From: Nocardia speluncae NBRC 108251
GTDB lineage: Bacteria; Actinomycetota; Actinomycetes; Mycobacteriales; Mycobacteriaceae
DNA: 64,000 bases
Assembly: GCF_001613245.1 (NCBI RefSeq)
Contig: NZ_BDBZ01000002.1
Location: 795,220 to 859,219 of the forward strand
Direction of reading: 5' to 3'
Shown piece after piece: positions 53,509-63,548 of the stretch. The stretch's first letter is position 1, and each line of letters opens with the position of its first letter. Below the pieces are notes generated by a model. It had not been told where the DNA came from and ran no database searches. It worked only from the letters and a program-made list of their open reading frames with translations. The position numbers were made by a program, and so were the translations under genes.

Positions 53509-56007
53509 GTGGATCTGACCGAACTGCTGGAGATACCGGGAACCGACGCCGACGCGTTGTACGAGTCGTTCGCGATATGGGCAGCCGATCAGGGGACACC
53601 GCTGTATCCGGCGCAGGACGAGGCGCTGATGGAGCTGGCGTCCGGCTCCCATGTCATTCTCTCCACCCCGACCGGTTCGGGGAAATCACTGGTCGCGGTC
53701 GGCGCCCACATGTTCGCCCTGGCAGGGAGTCGGCGTACGTATTACACCGCCCCTATCAAAGCGCTGGTGAGTGAGAAGTTCTTCGCGTTGTGCGAGGTGT
53801 TCGGTGCGGAACGGGTCGGCATGGTGACCGGCGACGCGGCAGTCAACCCGACCGCACCGATCATCTGCGCGACCGCCGAAATCCTGGCCAACCTCGCGCT
53901 ACGCGAGGGTGCGGACGCCGATATCGGCCAGGTGGTGATGGATGAATTCCACTTCTACGCCGACCCCGACCGAGGCTGGGCCTGGCAGGTGCCGCTGCTG
54001 GAGCTACCGAACGCACAGTTCCTGCTTATGTCCGCGACGCTCGGCGAGGTCGATTTCTTCGCGACCGACCTGGAGCGGCGCACCGGTCGCAGTGCCGCGG
54101 TGGTGGCGGGTACCGAGCGGCCGGTACCACTGAATTTCTCCTACGCCCGCACACCGGTCACCGAAACCCTCACCGAACTCGTGACCACCCATCAGGCACC
54201 GGTCTATGTCGTGCATTTCACCCAGGCCGCCGCGCTGGAGCGGGCGCAAGCCCTGACCAGTGCGAACTTCGCCAGCCGGGCCGAGAAGGACGCGATCGCC
54301 GAGGCGCTCGGCGAGTTCCGGTTCTCTTCCGGGTTCGGGCGGACGCTGTCGCGGCTGATCCGGCACGGAATCGGCGTGCACCATGCGGGGATGCTGCCCA
54401 AGTACCGGCGGCTGGTCGAACGCCTCGCGCAGGACGGACTGCTGAAAGTCGTCTGCGGCACCGACACGTTGGGTGTAGGCATCAACGTACCGATCCGCAC
54501 GGTGTTGCTGACCGGGCTCACAAAGTTCGACGGTGTCCGAACCCGGCGGCTCAAGGCCCGCGAATTCCATCAGATCGCCGGCCGCGCCGGGCGGGCGGGT
54601 TTCGACACGATGGGCACTGTGGTGGTGCAGGCGCCCGAGCACGAGGTCGAGAACGCCCGACTGCTGGCGAAGGCCGGTAACGATCCCAAGAAGATGCGTA
54701 AGGTGCAGCGCCGCAAACCGCCCGAAGGTTTCGTGTCGTGGAGCGAGGAAACCTTCCAGCGGCTGGTCACCGCCGCGCCCGAACCGATGGTGTCGCGGTT
54801 CGCGGTGACCAACGCCATGCTGCTGAACGTGATCGCACGTCCCGGCAACTGTTTCGACGCGATGCGCCATCTGCTGGAGGACAATCACGAACCGCGTCCC
54901 GCGCAGCGGCGGCATATTCTGCGGGCCGTGCGGTTGTACCGGGCACTGCGCGATGCCGAGGTGGTGCAACAGCTGCCGGAACCCGACGAACAGGGCCGTT
55001 ACGCCCGCCTCACCGTGGACCTGCAGCGCGATTTCGCCTTGGACCAGCCGCTGTCGCCGTTCGCCCTGGCCGCGTTCGAACTACTCGACCGGGATTCGCC
55101 GAACTATGCGCTGGATATGGTGTCGCTGGTCGAGGCCACGCTCGAGGATCCGCGCCAGCTGCTGATGGCCCAGCAACACAAGGCCCGCGGCGAGGCAGTG
55201 GCCGAGATGAAGGCCGAGGGAATCGACTACGACGAGCGGATGGAACTGCTCGAGGAAATCACCTGGCCGAAACCGCTGACGGAACTGATCGAGGGAGCCT
55301 ACGAGACCTACCGGGCCGGGCATCCTTGGCTGTCGGAGTTCGCACCGTCTCCGAAATCGGTGGTGCGGGATATGGTCGAGCGGGCGATGACCTTCACCGA
55401 GCTGATCTCCTATTACGAGTTGGCCCGGTCGGAAGGCGTTGTCCTGCGGTATCTCGCCGACGCTTACCGGGCGCTGCGGCGCACTGTGCCGGAGGCGGCG
55501 CGGACCGAGGAATTGGACGACCTCACCGAATGGCTGGGCGAGCTGGTGCGCCAGGTGGATTCGAGCCTGCTCGACGAATGGGAGCAGCTGACGGGCGCGG
55601 GCGCCGAAACCGATGCCGGACAGCTCGCGTTCGGTGCCGAAACCGTCCGTCCCATCACGGCAAACGAACGCGCCTTCAAGGTGATGGTGCGTAACGCGAT
55701 GTTCCGCCGGGTCGAACTGGCAGCCCGCCGCCGCTGGGCCGAGCTGGCAGAGCTGTCCCCGGGACCGGACTGGGTGGCCGATCTGGAACCCTATTTCGCC
55801 GAATACGACAGTATCGGCGCCGGCCCGGACGCCCGCGGTCCGCAACTGTTCCGGATCGAGGCACGCCCCGGTTTCTGGCAGGTACGGCAGATCATCGACG
55901 ATCCGGCCGGCGATCACGGCTGGGCGATTGTCGCCACCGTGGATCTGGCCGAATCCGATGCCGCGGGCGATGTGGTGTTCGACGAGGTCACGGTGGTAGC
56001 CGGGTGA
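53509..56007 (+). CDS. DEAD/DEAH-box RNA helicase with DUF3516
   Basis: 832 residues from GTG 53509. That start is favoured over GTG 53500 because a TAGGGT hexamer (53496-53501) would leave it 7 nt downstream on a leaderless mRNA. Motifs: STPTGSGKS (52-60, Walker A), MDEFHF with DEFH at 146-149, MSATLGEVDF (III), GVGINVPIRTV (V) and HQIAGRAGRAG (VI), followed by the DUF3516 accessory region (about 420-832). This is a Ski2/HelY-like superfamily-2 helicase, probably an RNA unwinding enzyme. Not beside the PAC2 gene in M. tuberculosis as far as I recall. Confidence 0.87.
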   Translation: MDLTELLEIPGTDADALYESFAIWAADQGTPLYPAQDEALMELASGSHVILSTPTGSGKSLVAVGAHMFALAGSRRTYYTAPIKALVSEKFFALCEVFGAERVGMVTGDAAVNPTAPIICATAEILANLALREGADADIGQVVMDEFHFYADPDRGWAWQVPLLELPNAQFLLMSATLGEVDFFATDLERRTGRSAAVVAGTERPVPLNFSYARTPVTETLTELVTTHQAPVYVVHFTQAAALERAQALTSANFASRAEKDAIAEALGEFRFSSGFGRTLSRLIRHGIGVHHAGMLPKYRRLVERLAQDGLLKVVCGTDTLGVGINVPIRTVLLTGLTKFDGVRTRRLKAREFHQIAGRAGRAGFDTMGTVVVQAPEHEVENARLLAKAGNDPKKMRKVQRRKPPEGFVSWSEETFQRLVTAAPEPMVSRFAVTNAMLLNVIARPGNCFDAMRHLLEDNHEPRPAQRRHILRAVRLYRALRDAEVVQQLPEPDEQGRYARLTVDLQRDFALDQPLSPFALAAFELLDRDSPNYALDMVSLVEATLEDPRQLLMAQQHKARGEAVAEMKAEGIDYDERMELLEEITWPKPLTELIEGAYETYRAGHPWLSEFAPSPKSVVRDMVERAMTFTELISYYELARSEGVVLRYLADAYRALRRTVPEAARTEELDDLTEWLGELVRQVDSSLLDEWEQLTGAGAETDAGQLAFGAETVRPITANERAFKVMVRNAMFRRVELAARRRWAELAELSPGPDWVADLEPYFAEYDSIGAGPDARGPQLFRIEARPGFWQVRQIIDDPAGDHGWAIVATVDLAESDAAGDVVFDEVTVVAG

Positions 56008-56040
56008 CCGCCGAGGACGAATGAGTAAGGTCGAGGGGTC

Positions 56041-56430
56041 GTGACGGCGGAGTTCACCGGCCGGCATGTGCTGGCCGAGTTCGGCGGGGTCGACAGTGCG
56101 CTGTGCGACGACCTGGACCGGCTCAGGGCAGCCCTGCACGCGGCGCTGACCACCGCGGGCGTCACCATCTGCGAAATGGTGAGCAAGCAGTTCGAACCGC
56201 ACGGGGTCACCGTGCTGGCGTTGCTCGCCGAATCACACGCTTCCCTGCACACCTATCCGGAGACCGGCGATATCTTCGTCGATGTCTTCACTTGCGGGAC
56301 CTCCGCCGACGGCGCCGAAGCAGTCGCCGCGCACCTGCGCGCCGCACTGGCACCGCGCCGGGTGCAGATCTCGACGGTGCGGCGCGGCCGGGCGCCGGAC
56401 AGGGGCGGGGCGCGAGTTATCGGCGGATGA
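56041..56430 (+). CDS. speD: S-adenosylmethionine decarboxylase proenzyme (SpeD class 1B)
   Basis: 129 residues from GTG 56041. A pyruvoyl-dependent enzyme: the self-cleavage site Glu64-Ser65 lies in AESHASLHTYPE, with His70 and Cys85 (DVFTCGT) as processing and catalytic residues. The start GRHVLAEF is typical. The product, decarboxylated SAM, donates aminopropyl groups for spermidine. No spermidine synthase gene lies beside it, and some SpeD homologues have changed into amino-acid decarboxylases, so the substrate is open. TAAGGT 9 nt upstream suggests a leaderless start. Confidence 0.88.
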   Translation: MTAEFTGRHVLAEFGGVDSALCDDLDRLRAALHAALTTAGVTICEMVSKQFEPHGVTVLALLAESHASLHTYPETGDIFVDVFTCGTSADGAEAVAAHLRAALAPRRVQISTVRRGRAPDRGGARVIGG

Positions 56431-56535
56431 CTCGCCGCTCGGCCACTGGGAATGTACGGGCAGGTGAGTGCGCCGACGTGCCGGGTACTGCGCAGGCAGA
56501 GTCGCGACCGGCCGAACGAGCGGGAACCGGCCGGC

Positions 56536-57159
56536 TCAGCCGAACGCGGCGGCAGCCAGCATGTAGGCCATCCCGAGATCCATGATCACGTGCGGTAGTA
56601 CTCCCAGCGGTAGTCCACGTCCCGGCGCAGCCGTATGCACCGCCCACCACAGACGGTCCCCGCGCAGCGCCGTCACGGCCACCGCGACCGCGTCGGCCAG
56701 GAACAACAGTGCGAGGATCGTCACCGGCACACCCCCCGGCCCGCCGCCGTGCCCGCCGGCGGAATGACCCGACATGGTTGCCAACATCACACCGGCCGCG
56801 ATGAGGTGATAACCGAGCGCACCGGCCTGCCCCGGGCGAGATGAGCGGCTCCCCACGACCCGGGCCGCCAACAGCAGGCCGAAGACCAGCGTCATCGCGA
56901 GCAGCACACCGTGCAGAGCGTGGGCGTGAACCTGAACAGGGAACAACACCATGACCGACATCACGGCACACATCAGCAGATGCGCCGCATCGGATTCGTG
57001 GTCGCTGTCCGCGCTTCCACAGCCTGCGCCGGCGGGGTCCCGCTGTCCGGCGTGCGCCTGTCGCGACGTCATCCGGGCCGCCACCATGGCGGCAGTGATG
57101 GTGAACGCAAGCGCGGCACACACTCGTAGCGCCGTCTGATCGAGGCCGAATTCACCCAT
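56536..57159 (-). CDS. DUF5134 membrane protein
   Basis: 207 residues from ATG 57159, with AAAGG upstream. About five membrane spans cover residues 10-205. The DUF5134 features are DAAHLLMCAVMSVMVLFP with a His-rich loop (HAHALH) and GVLPHVIMDLGMAYMLA. A cytoplasmic or periplasmic loop reads HSAGGHGGG. Many His residues fall near membrane edges, which would suit a metal such as copper; no role has been established. It converges on speD. Confidence 0.8.
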   Translation of the reverse strand: MGEFGLDQTALRVCAALAFTITAAMVAARMTSRQAHAGQRDPAGAGCGSADSDHESDAAHLLMCAVMSVMVLFPVQVHAHALHGVLLAMTLVFGLLLAARVVGSRSSRPGQAGALGYHLIAAGVMLATMSGHSAGGHGGGPGGVPVTILALLFLADAVAVAVTALRGDRLWWAVHTAAPGRGLPLGVLPHVIMDLGMAYMLAAAAFG

Positions 57160-57392
57160 GCTGCATTGCCTTTCGCAAACGGATCCCGCCATCGGACATG
57201 GTCGCACGGCCTCCCCGGTCAAGGCAGGACTTCGATCGGAACGGGAACGAACAACCGATCGCGGCGCGGCTCAGCCGCCGGCACGCGGGCACTGTCGTTC
57301 GTGCGCAGCACGGTCGCGCGACCGCCGCAACCTCGATCGCGAGACGACCGCCGCCGGTGGCCGTCCGGGGTTTCGTTACGCTGGTTGTCGCA

Positions 57393-60300
57393 ATGACCAG
57401 GACTGCCGTCACTCACCGGGAGCTTCGTACCCGGTTGGCCTCACTCACCCTCCGCGACGAACACCGGCTGGGCAAACAGCTCGCCCGGGTACGGGGCGGC
57501 GATCTCACCCGGATCGAATCCGAGATCGGCGCCGCCGAACAACGCGTCGCCGCGCGGCGCGCGGCGCTACCGTCGCTCACCTACCCTGAGCAACTCCCGG
57601 TGACAGCGCGGCGCGCCGATATCGCCGCCGCCATCGCCGCCAACCAGGTGGTGGTCGTCGCCGGGGAGACCGGGTCCGGTAAGACCACGCAGATCCCGAA
57701 GATCTGCCTCGAACTGGGCCGGGGTATCCGCGGTGCGATCGGACACACCCAGCCGCGGCGGCTGGCGGCCCGTACGGTCGCGGAGCGGATCGCTACGGAG
57801 CTGGACACCGAACTGGGTGACGCGGTCGGCTACACGGTGCGGTTCACCGACCAGGCGGCCGAGCACACCCTGGTCAAGCTGATGACCGACGGCATCTTGC
57901 TTGCGGAGATCCAGCGCGACCGCATGTTGTGGGCATACGACACGATCATCATCGATGAGGCCCATGAGCGCAGCCTCAATATCGACTTCCTGCTCGGTTA
58001 TCTGAAGCAGCTGCTGCCGCGCCGGCCGGATCTGAAGATCATCATCACTTCGGCCACCATCGACCCGGAGTTGTTCGCCCGGCATTTCGCGGACGAGGCG
58101 GGTGATCCGGCACCGATCGTCGAGGTGTCGGGCCGCTCGTATCCCGTCGAGCTCCGGTACCGTCCGCTGGCACTGCCGGTCGCGGCGGATACCGACGACG
58201 ACGAGGACCGCGCGGTGGATCGCGACCCGGTCGACGCCATCTGCGATGCCGTGGTCGAACTGTTCGCCGAGGGCGACGGCGATGTGCTGGTATTCCTGTC
58301 CGGTGAACGGGAGATCCGCGATACCGCCGACGCCCTCACCGATCTGAAACTCCCCCGCACCGAGATCCTGCCGCTGTTTGCGCGGCTGTCGGCGGCCGAA
58401 CAGCACCGGGTCTTCGCACCGCATACCGGACGCCGGGTGGTTCTGGCGACGAATGTCGCCGAGACCTCGCTGACGGTTCCCGGGATCCGCTACGTCGTCG
58501 ACCCCGGTACCGCGCGTATCTCCCGGTACTCGATGCGGACCAAGGTACAGCGGCTGCCGATCGAACCGATTTCCCAGGCCTCGGCGCGGCAGCGGTCGGG
58601 TCGCTGCGGCCGGGTGGTAGACGGTATCTGCGTCCGCCTGTACTCCGAGGACGATTTCGATGCCCGCCCGATGTTCACGGATCCGGAGATCCTGCGCACC
58701 AATCTCGCCGCGGTCATCCTGCAGATGACCGCACTGGGCCTAGGCGATATCGAACGATTCCCGTTCGTCGAGGCGCCGGACAGCAGGGCGGTCCGCGACG
58801 GCGTCGCACTGCTCGAGGAACTCGGTGCCCTGGTCGGCCGGACAGCGGAACCGCGGACCGCCGGCTCGCCGGCCGCCCGCGCCGGAGACGGCTCGGTCTC
58901 GGCAGACGCTCGTGGCCCGGCCCCCGGGGACCGACCGGGCACCGGCACTCGGTCCGCGGCGGAGCCCGCCACACCGGAGGAACGGGTCGAGTCCAGCGGC
59001 CCGGAAGCGGACTCCACGAAGTCTCGTCCGGGCCGGCGCCGGACAGGTTCAGGTAGCCCGGAATCGGGGCATACGCTCACCGCGACCGGGCGGGAGATGG
59101 CCAGGTTGCCGGTGGATCCTCGGATGGGCCGCATGCTCGTAGAGGCGCACCGCACCGGCTGTCTGGCCGATGTGCTGGTGATCGTGGCCGCGCTGTCGAT
59201 CCAGGACGTCCGCGAACGGCCGGCCGACCAGCAGCAGGCCGCCGATACCGCACACGCCCGGTTCAGTGTTCCGAACTCGGATTTCCTGGCGTATCTGCGG
59301 CTGTGGGAGTACCTCGACGGTCAGCGACGGGCCCTGTCCTCCAACCGGTTCCGGCGCATGTGCCGGGAAGAATTCCTACACTATCTGCGAATCCGCGAAT
59401 GGCAGGATCTCTACGGCCAGTTGCGCACCATCACCAAGAGCATGGGCTGGTCGCTGCACGACGGTTCGGCCGAAGCCGCGCCGGCGCAACGCACCGCCCA
59501 GGGGGAAACCTCCGACAGGACCACCGATTCCCGGCGACGGGGTCGCCACACCAGGAAACCGGGGCACAAAGAAGGCGGCCGCGATACCCGTGCCGCTCGA
59601 TCCCTGCCGACCGGACCACGGCCGCTCGACGAGATGACACCCGATACCGATCCCTGGGATTCGACGGCGATCCATCAAGCGCTGCTCTCGGGCATGCTGT
59701 CGCATATCGGTGTCCGCGAGGCCGAATCCCGCGAGTTCCTGGGTGCCCGCAATGCCAAGTTCATGATCTTCCCGGGATCCGGGCTGGCCAAGAAGCCGCC
59801 GCGTTGGGCGATGGCGGCGGAACTGGTGGAAACCTCCCGGCTGTGGGGTCGGATGGCGGCCCGGATCGAACCGGAGTGGGCCGAACAGCTCGCCGGAGAC
59901 CTGGTGAAACGCCACTACTCCGAACCACATTGGTCGGCGCGGCGCGGCACCGCCCGCGCCTACGAACGCGTGACGCTCTACGGGGTTCCCCTGGTCACCG
60001 GCCGGCTCGTCGATTACGGCCGGATCGACCCCGAAACCACCCGGGAACTGTTCCTGCGCCATGCCCTGGTCCAGGGCGAATGGCAGACCCGGCACGAGTT
60101 CTTCCAACGCAACCGCGCCCTGCTCGACGATATCGCCGATCTGGAGCACCGGGCCCGGCGCCGTGACATCCTCGTCGACGACGAGGTGCTGTTCGATTTC
60201 TACGATCAGCGGATACCGGCCGATATCGTCTCGGTCCGGCATTTCGACACCTGGTGGAAAGCCGCCCGGCACAACGACCCGCACCAGCTCGATTTCACCA

Positions 60301-61706
60301 CCGACGCCGTGGTCAACGAGGGCGCCGACCGGCTGGACCCGGCGGCTTTCCCGGACACCTGGCGTCAGGGAGAGTTGTCGTTCCCGTTGACCTACCAGTT
60401 CGAGCCGGGACAGGCCGACGACGGTGTGACGGTGTGGATTCCGGTCGCGCAACTGGCCCATGTCCGGGCGGTCGGATTCGACTGGCTGGTGCCCGGGGTG
60501 CGGGCGGAACTGGCCGCGGCGCTCATCAGGACCCTGCCCAAACAGTTGCGGCGGACAGTGGTGCCCGCCCCGGATTTCGCCGCTGCTGCGCTGGCCACGC
60601 TCACTCCCCGCGCCGAACCGTTGCGCACCGGACTGGCCCGGGAGCTCACCCGGCTTGCGGGTATCCCTATCGCCGCGGCCGACCTGAACCCCGCCGCGCT
60701 CCCGGACCATCTCCGTATGACATTCGCCGTCGTCGACGTCGGTGGCCGGGTCCTCGACACCAGCAAAAGTCTCGCCGAGCTCAGAACCCGGCTGTCCGAG
60801 CAGGTTTCGGCGTCGGTGGCGGCGGCGACAGCCGGAGCCGAACGAACTGCCGCCACCGTGTGGACATCGGAATCGCTGGGGACCCTGCCCGCGACGGTGC
60901 GCCGGGAGGTCGGCGGTCAGCCGATCACCGGTTATCCCGCGCTGGTACCCGAACCCGACGGTGTCGCGGTCCGGGTGCTCAAAACACCGGGCGAACAAGC
61001 CCGGGCAATGCGCGCCGGAACGCGGGCACTTGTGCTCGCCGCGATCCCGACATCCGCCCGTGCGGTCACCGCCGGCCTGTCACCGGCGGACCGGTTGGTG
61101 CTGAGCCAGAATCCGTACGGGTCGGTGGACGCGCTGGTGGAGGATTGCCGCGCAGCCGCCGCCGATCAGCTCATCACCGCCGCCGGTGGACCGGTCCGCG
61201 ACCCGGATCGGTTCGACCGGCTCGTGGCGCAGATCCGGCCGAAGTTCAACGAGGTGGTGGGCCGGATAGTCCGCCTGGTGATCCCGGTACTCGCCGCGGC
61301 ACACGAGGTTTCGGCCACACTGGCGGGGGTCCGGGAACCCGATATCGCCGCCGACGTGCGAGAGCAGCTGACGGAACTGGTATTCGACGGTTTCGTCTCG
61401 GAGTGGGGTCCGGCGCGGTTGCGGGAGCTCCCCCGCTACCTGCGGGGCGCCACCGCCAGGCTCACGGCGCTGCCCGCGTCGGCCGACCGCGACCACCGAG
61501 CCATGACTGAGCTCGACGCGGCGGCCGAGGTCTACGATCGGCTGATCGCCGGTTTGCCGGAATCACGGCAGCGCGCACCCGAGGTCACCGAGATCTGGTG
61601 GATGATCCAGGAATTGCGGGTGAGTCTCTTCGCCCAGAAGCTCGGCACACCGTATCCGGTGTCGGTCAAGCGGATTCACAAGGCGGCAGATGCTGTCCGG
61701 CGCTGA
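57393..61706 (+). CDS. hrpA: ATP-dependent RNA helicase HrpA
   Basis: 1437 residues from ATG 57393, preceded by a TACGCT hexamer 10 nt away. DEAH/RHA helicase: GETGSGKTT (91-99, Walker A), IIDEAHERS (DEAH at 188-191), SATID (III), ATNVAETSLT (V) and QRSGRCGRV (VI). HA2, OB and the DUF3418 C-terminal domain (to residue 1437) follow. Length exceeds the roughly 1300 residues of E. coli HrpA because of two hydrophilic insertions (about 482-557 and 690-749). HrpA unwinds RNA and helps rescue stalled ribosomes in E. coli. Confidence 0.93.
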   Translation: MTRTAVTHRELRTRLASLTLRDEHRLGKQLARVRGGDLTRIESEIGAAEQRVAARRAALPSLTYPEQLPVTARRADIAAAIAANQVVVVAGETGSGKTTQIPKICLELGRGIRGAIGHTQPRRLAARTVAERIATELDTELGDAVGYTVRFTDQAAEHTLVKLMTDGILLAEIQRDRMLWAYDTIIIDEAHERSLNIDFLLGYLKQLLPRRPDLKIIITSATIDPELFARHFADEAGDPAPIVEVSGRSYPVELRYRPLALPVAADTDDDEDRAVDRDPVDAICDAVVELFAEGDGDVLVFLSGEREIRDTADALTDLKLPRTEILPLFARLSAAEQHRVFAPHTGRRVVLATNVAETSLTVPGIRYVVDPGTARISRYSMRTKVQRLPIEPISQASARQRSGRCGRVVDGICVRLYSEDDFDARPMFTDPEILRTNLAAVILQMTALGLGDIERFPFVEAPDSRAVRDGVALLEELGALVGRTAEPRTAGSPAARAGDGSVSADARGPAPGDRPGTGTRSAAEPATPEERVESSGPEADSTKSRPGRRRTGSGSPESGHTLTATGREMARLPVDPRMGRMLVEAHRTGCLADVLVIVAALSIQDVRERPADQQQAADTAHARFSVPNSDFLAYLRLWEYLDGQRRALSSNRFRRMCREEFLHYLRIREWQDLYGQLRTITKSMGWSLHDGSAEAAPAQRTAQGETSDRTTDSRRRGRHTRKPGHKEGGRDTRAARSLPTGPRPLDEMTPDTDPWDSTAIHQALLSGMLSHIGVREAESREFLGARNAKFMIFPGSGLAKKPPRWAMAAELVETSRLWGRMAARIEPEWAEQLAGDLVKRHYSEPHWSARRGTARAYERVTLYGVPLVTGRLVDYGRIDPETTRELFLRHALVQGEWQTRHEFFQRNRALLDDIADLEHRARRRDILVDDEVLFDFYDQRIPADIVSVRHFDTWWKAARHNDPHQLDFTTDAVVNEGADRLDPAAFPDTWRQGELSFPLTYQFEPGQADDGVTVWIPVAQLAHVRAVGFDWLVPGVRAELAAALIRTLPKQLRRTVVPAPDFAAAALATLTPRAEPLRTGLARELTRLAGIPIAAADLNPAALPDHLRMTFAVVDVGGRVLDTSKSLAELRTRLSEQVSASVAAATAGAERTAATVWTSESLGTLPATVRREVGGQPITGYPALVPEPDGVAVRVLKTPGEQARAMRAGTRALVLAAIPTSARAVTAGLSPADRLVLSQNPYGSVDALVEDCRAAAADQLITAAGGPVRDPDRFDRLVAQIRPKFNEVVGRIVRLVIPVLAAAHEVSATLAGVREPDIAADVREQLTELVFDGFVSEWGPARLRELPRYLRGATARLTALPASADRDHRAMTELDAAAEVYDRLIAGLPESRQRAPEVTEIWWMIQELRVSLFAQKLGTPYPVSVKRIHKAADAVRR

Positions 61707-61762
61707 GGACGATCACCACCGCGGGCGATGCGACGACCGTCGAATATCGTCACCGGCCCGCC

Positions 61763-61978
61763 GAGTTCGACGATGCTGCGGTCGCGGTGGATAACCGGGT
61801 CGAAACGCCGACGGCCGCCCTCCGGCCGACCCCGCGGGGCTGTCGGTGGCCGGACCGATGGGCCGGCACCGGATGGTGGCTTCGATCCCGCGGTGTCGCA
61901 GCCAGATGCGGTTGCTGCGACTGGAGTAAGCCTCGTCGGCGAGTTCTCGATTCATGGGTACACAGACGCGGGCAGTTG
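61763..61978 (-). pseudogene. IS5-family transposase remnant with frameshift
   Basis: A fragment on the minus strand reads RELADEAYSSRSNRIWLRHR and GSAGGRP in one frame and then FDPVIHRDRSIVE in the next (61763-61807). These match the DDE region of IS427-type IS5 transposases, which run ADKAYSSR..., GGRPPAFD... and ...VVERxF. A single inserted base after GGRP shifts the frame. Both ends are lost and no terminal inverted repeats are seen. The fragment sits in the 272-bp gap between hrpA and the APH gene. Confidence 0.75.
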
Positions 61979-62902
61979 TCACATGAGCAGCGACTCGAGC
62001 TCCGGGAGCCGGCCGAACAGGTCGGGAAGGCCGCACACGCCGTTGCGCACGGACTCGTGCGACAGCGCCAGTTCTGGGCCGGTGCTTGTCTCGGCACCGG
62101 CAAGGCAACGGAGGATGTTCCATCTCATGTGCCCCAACCAGCCGCCGATCATGAATACAAACCAGCTCGGGCCTGATGGCGGCAGCGTTCCGCCCCCTGC
62201 GACATAGCCGTCGAGGACCGAGCGGAAAATGGCGGGCCGGAGGTCGTCGAAGCCAGGTCCCTTCGCGAGGCTGAGTGCGGTCGAGCCGAGCTCACTGGAC
62301 AAGTCGAGCAGTCCCGAGAGCTCCCAGTCGAGCACTACAGGCCGCCCCTCTCGAGCGAGCAGGTTCCACGGTTGGATGTCCTTGTGGGTCAGCACGACGG
62401 GGCCTGGCCGTTCGCAGGTGTCGACGAAGTGGGCAATCGCAAGGAATGTCTCGACGTGCGAGGCGAGTTCTTCGGCCCACGGCTGTCCGGTCGCCGCCGC
62501 CCGCGCCGCGAGTTCGGACCAGTCCCGTAACGCCGGTTCCTCGATCGGCACAGGGGTCCACGCGACGTCGAGCGTGTGGATGCGTGCGAGGATCTCACCG
62601 ATCTCGAACGCGTACGCCGGTGACACCGGCGCTTCGGGCACCTTTTCTCCCTCGACCCATCGGTGAACGAGCGTGTCGTGGCCGGCCGAGATCGGCTCTG
62701 GCATAGGAATTCCGGCAGCGAAGGCTGCCCGCTCAAACCTGAACACGTCCTCGACGTGATAGGCCCAGCGGCGGTCGCTCAGGTTCAGCTCCTTCACCGC
62801 GAACGCCCCTCGGTCGGTGTCGAGCCGGTACATCCGGTTGGCGAACCCGCCGTGAACGCGGCTCATCGGTTCGATCGGCGCGCCGAGATGCGAAAGGTTC
62901 AC
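61979..62902 (-). CDS. APH-fold phosphotransferase
   Basis: 307 residues from ATG 62902. A protein-kinase-like fold of the aminoglycoside-phosphotransferase family: GGFANRMYRLDT (glycine-rich loop), FAVKELN (ATP-binding Lys), the catalytic loop THKDIQPWNLL (H-x-D-x4-N) and the metal-binding LDWE. The substrate is unknown; this family phosphorylates antibiotics, sugars, choline and other small molecules. The gene sits directly beside a transposase remnant and is absent from the syntenic block, so it may have been acquired. I would not call it a resistance gene from sequence alone. Confidence 0.87.
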   Translation of the reverse strand: MNLSHLGAPIEPMSRVHGGFANRMYRLDTDRGAFAVKELNLSDRRWAYHVEDVFRFERAAFAAGIPMPEPISAGHDTLVHRWVEGEKVPEAPVSPAYAFEIGEILARIHTLDVAWTPVPIEEPALRDWSELAARAAATGQPWAEELASHVETFLAIAHFVDTCERPGPVVLTHKDIQPWNLLAREGRPVVLDWELSGLLDLSSELGSTALSLAKGPGFDDLRPAIFRSVLDGYVAGGGTLPPSGPSWFVFMIGGWLGHMRWNILRCLAGAETSTGPELALSHESVRNGVCGLPDLFGRLPELESLLM

Positions 62903-63080
62903 CCAGGCATGCTAGCCAGGTGTGCTGGCTCAGGACGTTGATTCCACGCTCGCGATCTCGCGGGCCAGCTGTGCAGGTCTGCCGCGCGGCCGATGCGCTG
63001 CGGGGATCGACAGAGCGGCTCGGTAATTGCGGGTGAAAGGCAGGCCGGTCACCGTCGCGTACCGGCCCGGCGGCGCCGGA

Positions 63081-63548
63081 TCAGTCGCTGGCGGCTACCG
63101 CTGCACGCGCCCGGCGTATCTCCCGGATCTCGCGTTCGAAATCCTCGGCCGAGGTGAACGATCGGTACACCGAGGCGAAGCGCAGATACGCCACCTCGTC
63201 CAGTTCGCGGAGCGGCCCGAGTATCGCCAGACCGACCTCATGGCTCGGCACCTCGGGCGAACCCTTGGCTCGGACGGCGTCCTCGACCTGCTGTGCCAGC
63301 AGATTAAGCGCATCGTCGTCGACCTCGCGGCCCTGACAGGCACGGCGCACGCCGCGAATGACTTTTTCCCGGCTGAAGGGTTCGGTGACTCCGCTGCGTT
63401 TGACCACGGAGAGAATCGCCGTTTCCACGGTGGTGAAGCGGCGGCCGCATTCCGGGCATGCGCGTCTGCGGCGAATGGCGGCGCCTTCGTCGGCCAGTCG
63501 CGAGTCGACGACCCGGGAGTCGGGGTGTCGGCAGTACGGGCAGTGCAT
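63081..63548 (-). CDS. nrdR: Transcriptional repressor NrdR
   Basis: 155 residues from ATG 63548, with AAGGA upstream. An N-terminal zinc ribbon (Cys3, Cys6, Cys31, Cys34) leads to an ATP-cone domain (about 46-140: [28 protein letters not shown]). NrdR represses ribonucleotide reductase genes when the cone binds dATP and ATP. No obvious NrdR box was seen nearby. Counterpart of Rv2718c, and with the next gene it keeps the nrdR-Rv2719c order. Confidence 0.95.
   Translation of the reverse strand: MHCPYCRHPDSRVVDSRLADEGAAIRRRRACPECGRRFTTVETAILSVVKRSGVTEPFSREKVIRGVRRACQGREVDDDALNLLAQQVEDAVRAKGSPEVPSHEVGLAILGPLRELDEVAYLRFASVYRSFTSAEDFEREIREIRRARAAVAASD

Noticed and set aside
61786..61796. DnaA-box-like GGTGGATAACC in the transposase remnant
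   Set aside because: It departs from the consensus at one end and is explained as part of the decayed coding sequence.
61979..62902. Calling the APH-fold gene an aminoglycoside resistance gene
   Set aside because: The fold covers many small-molecule kinases and no residues specific to a known resistance subclass could be recognised.
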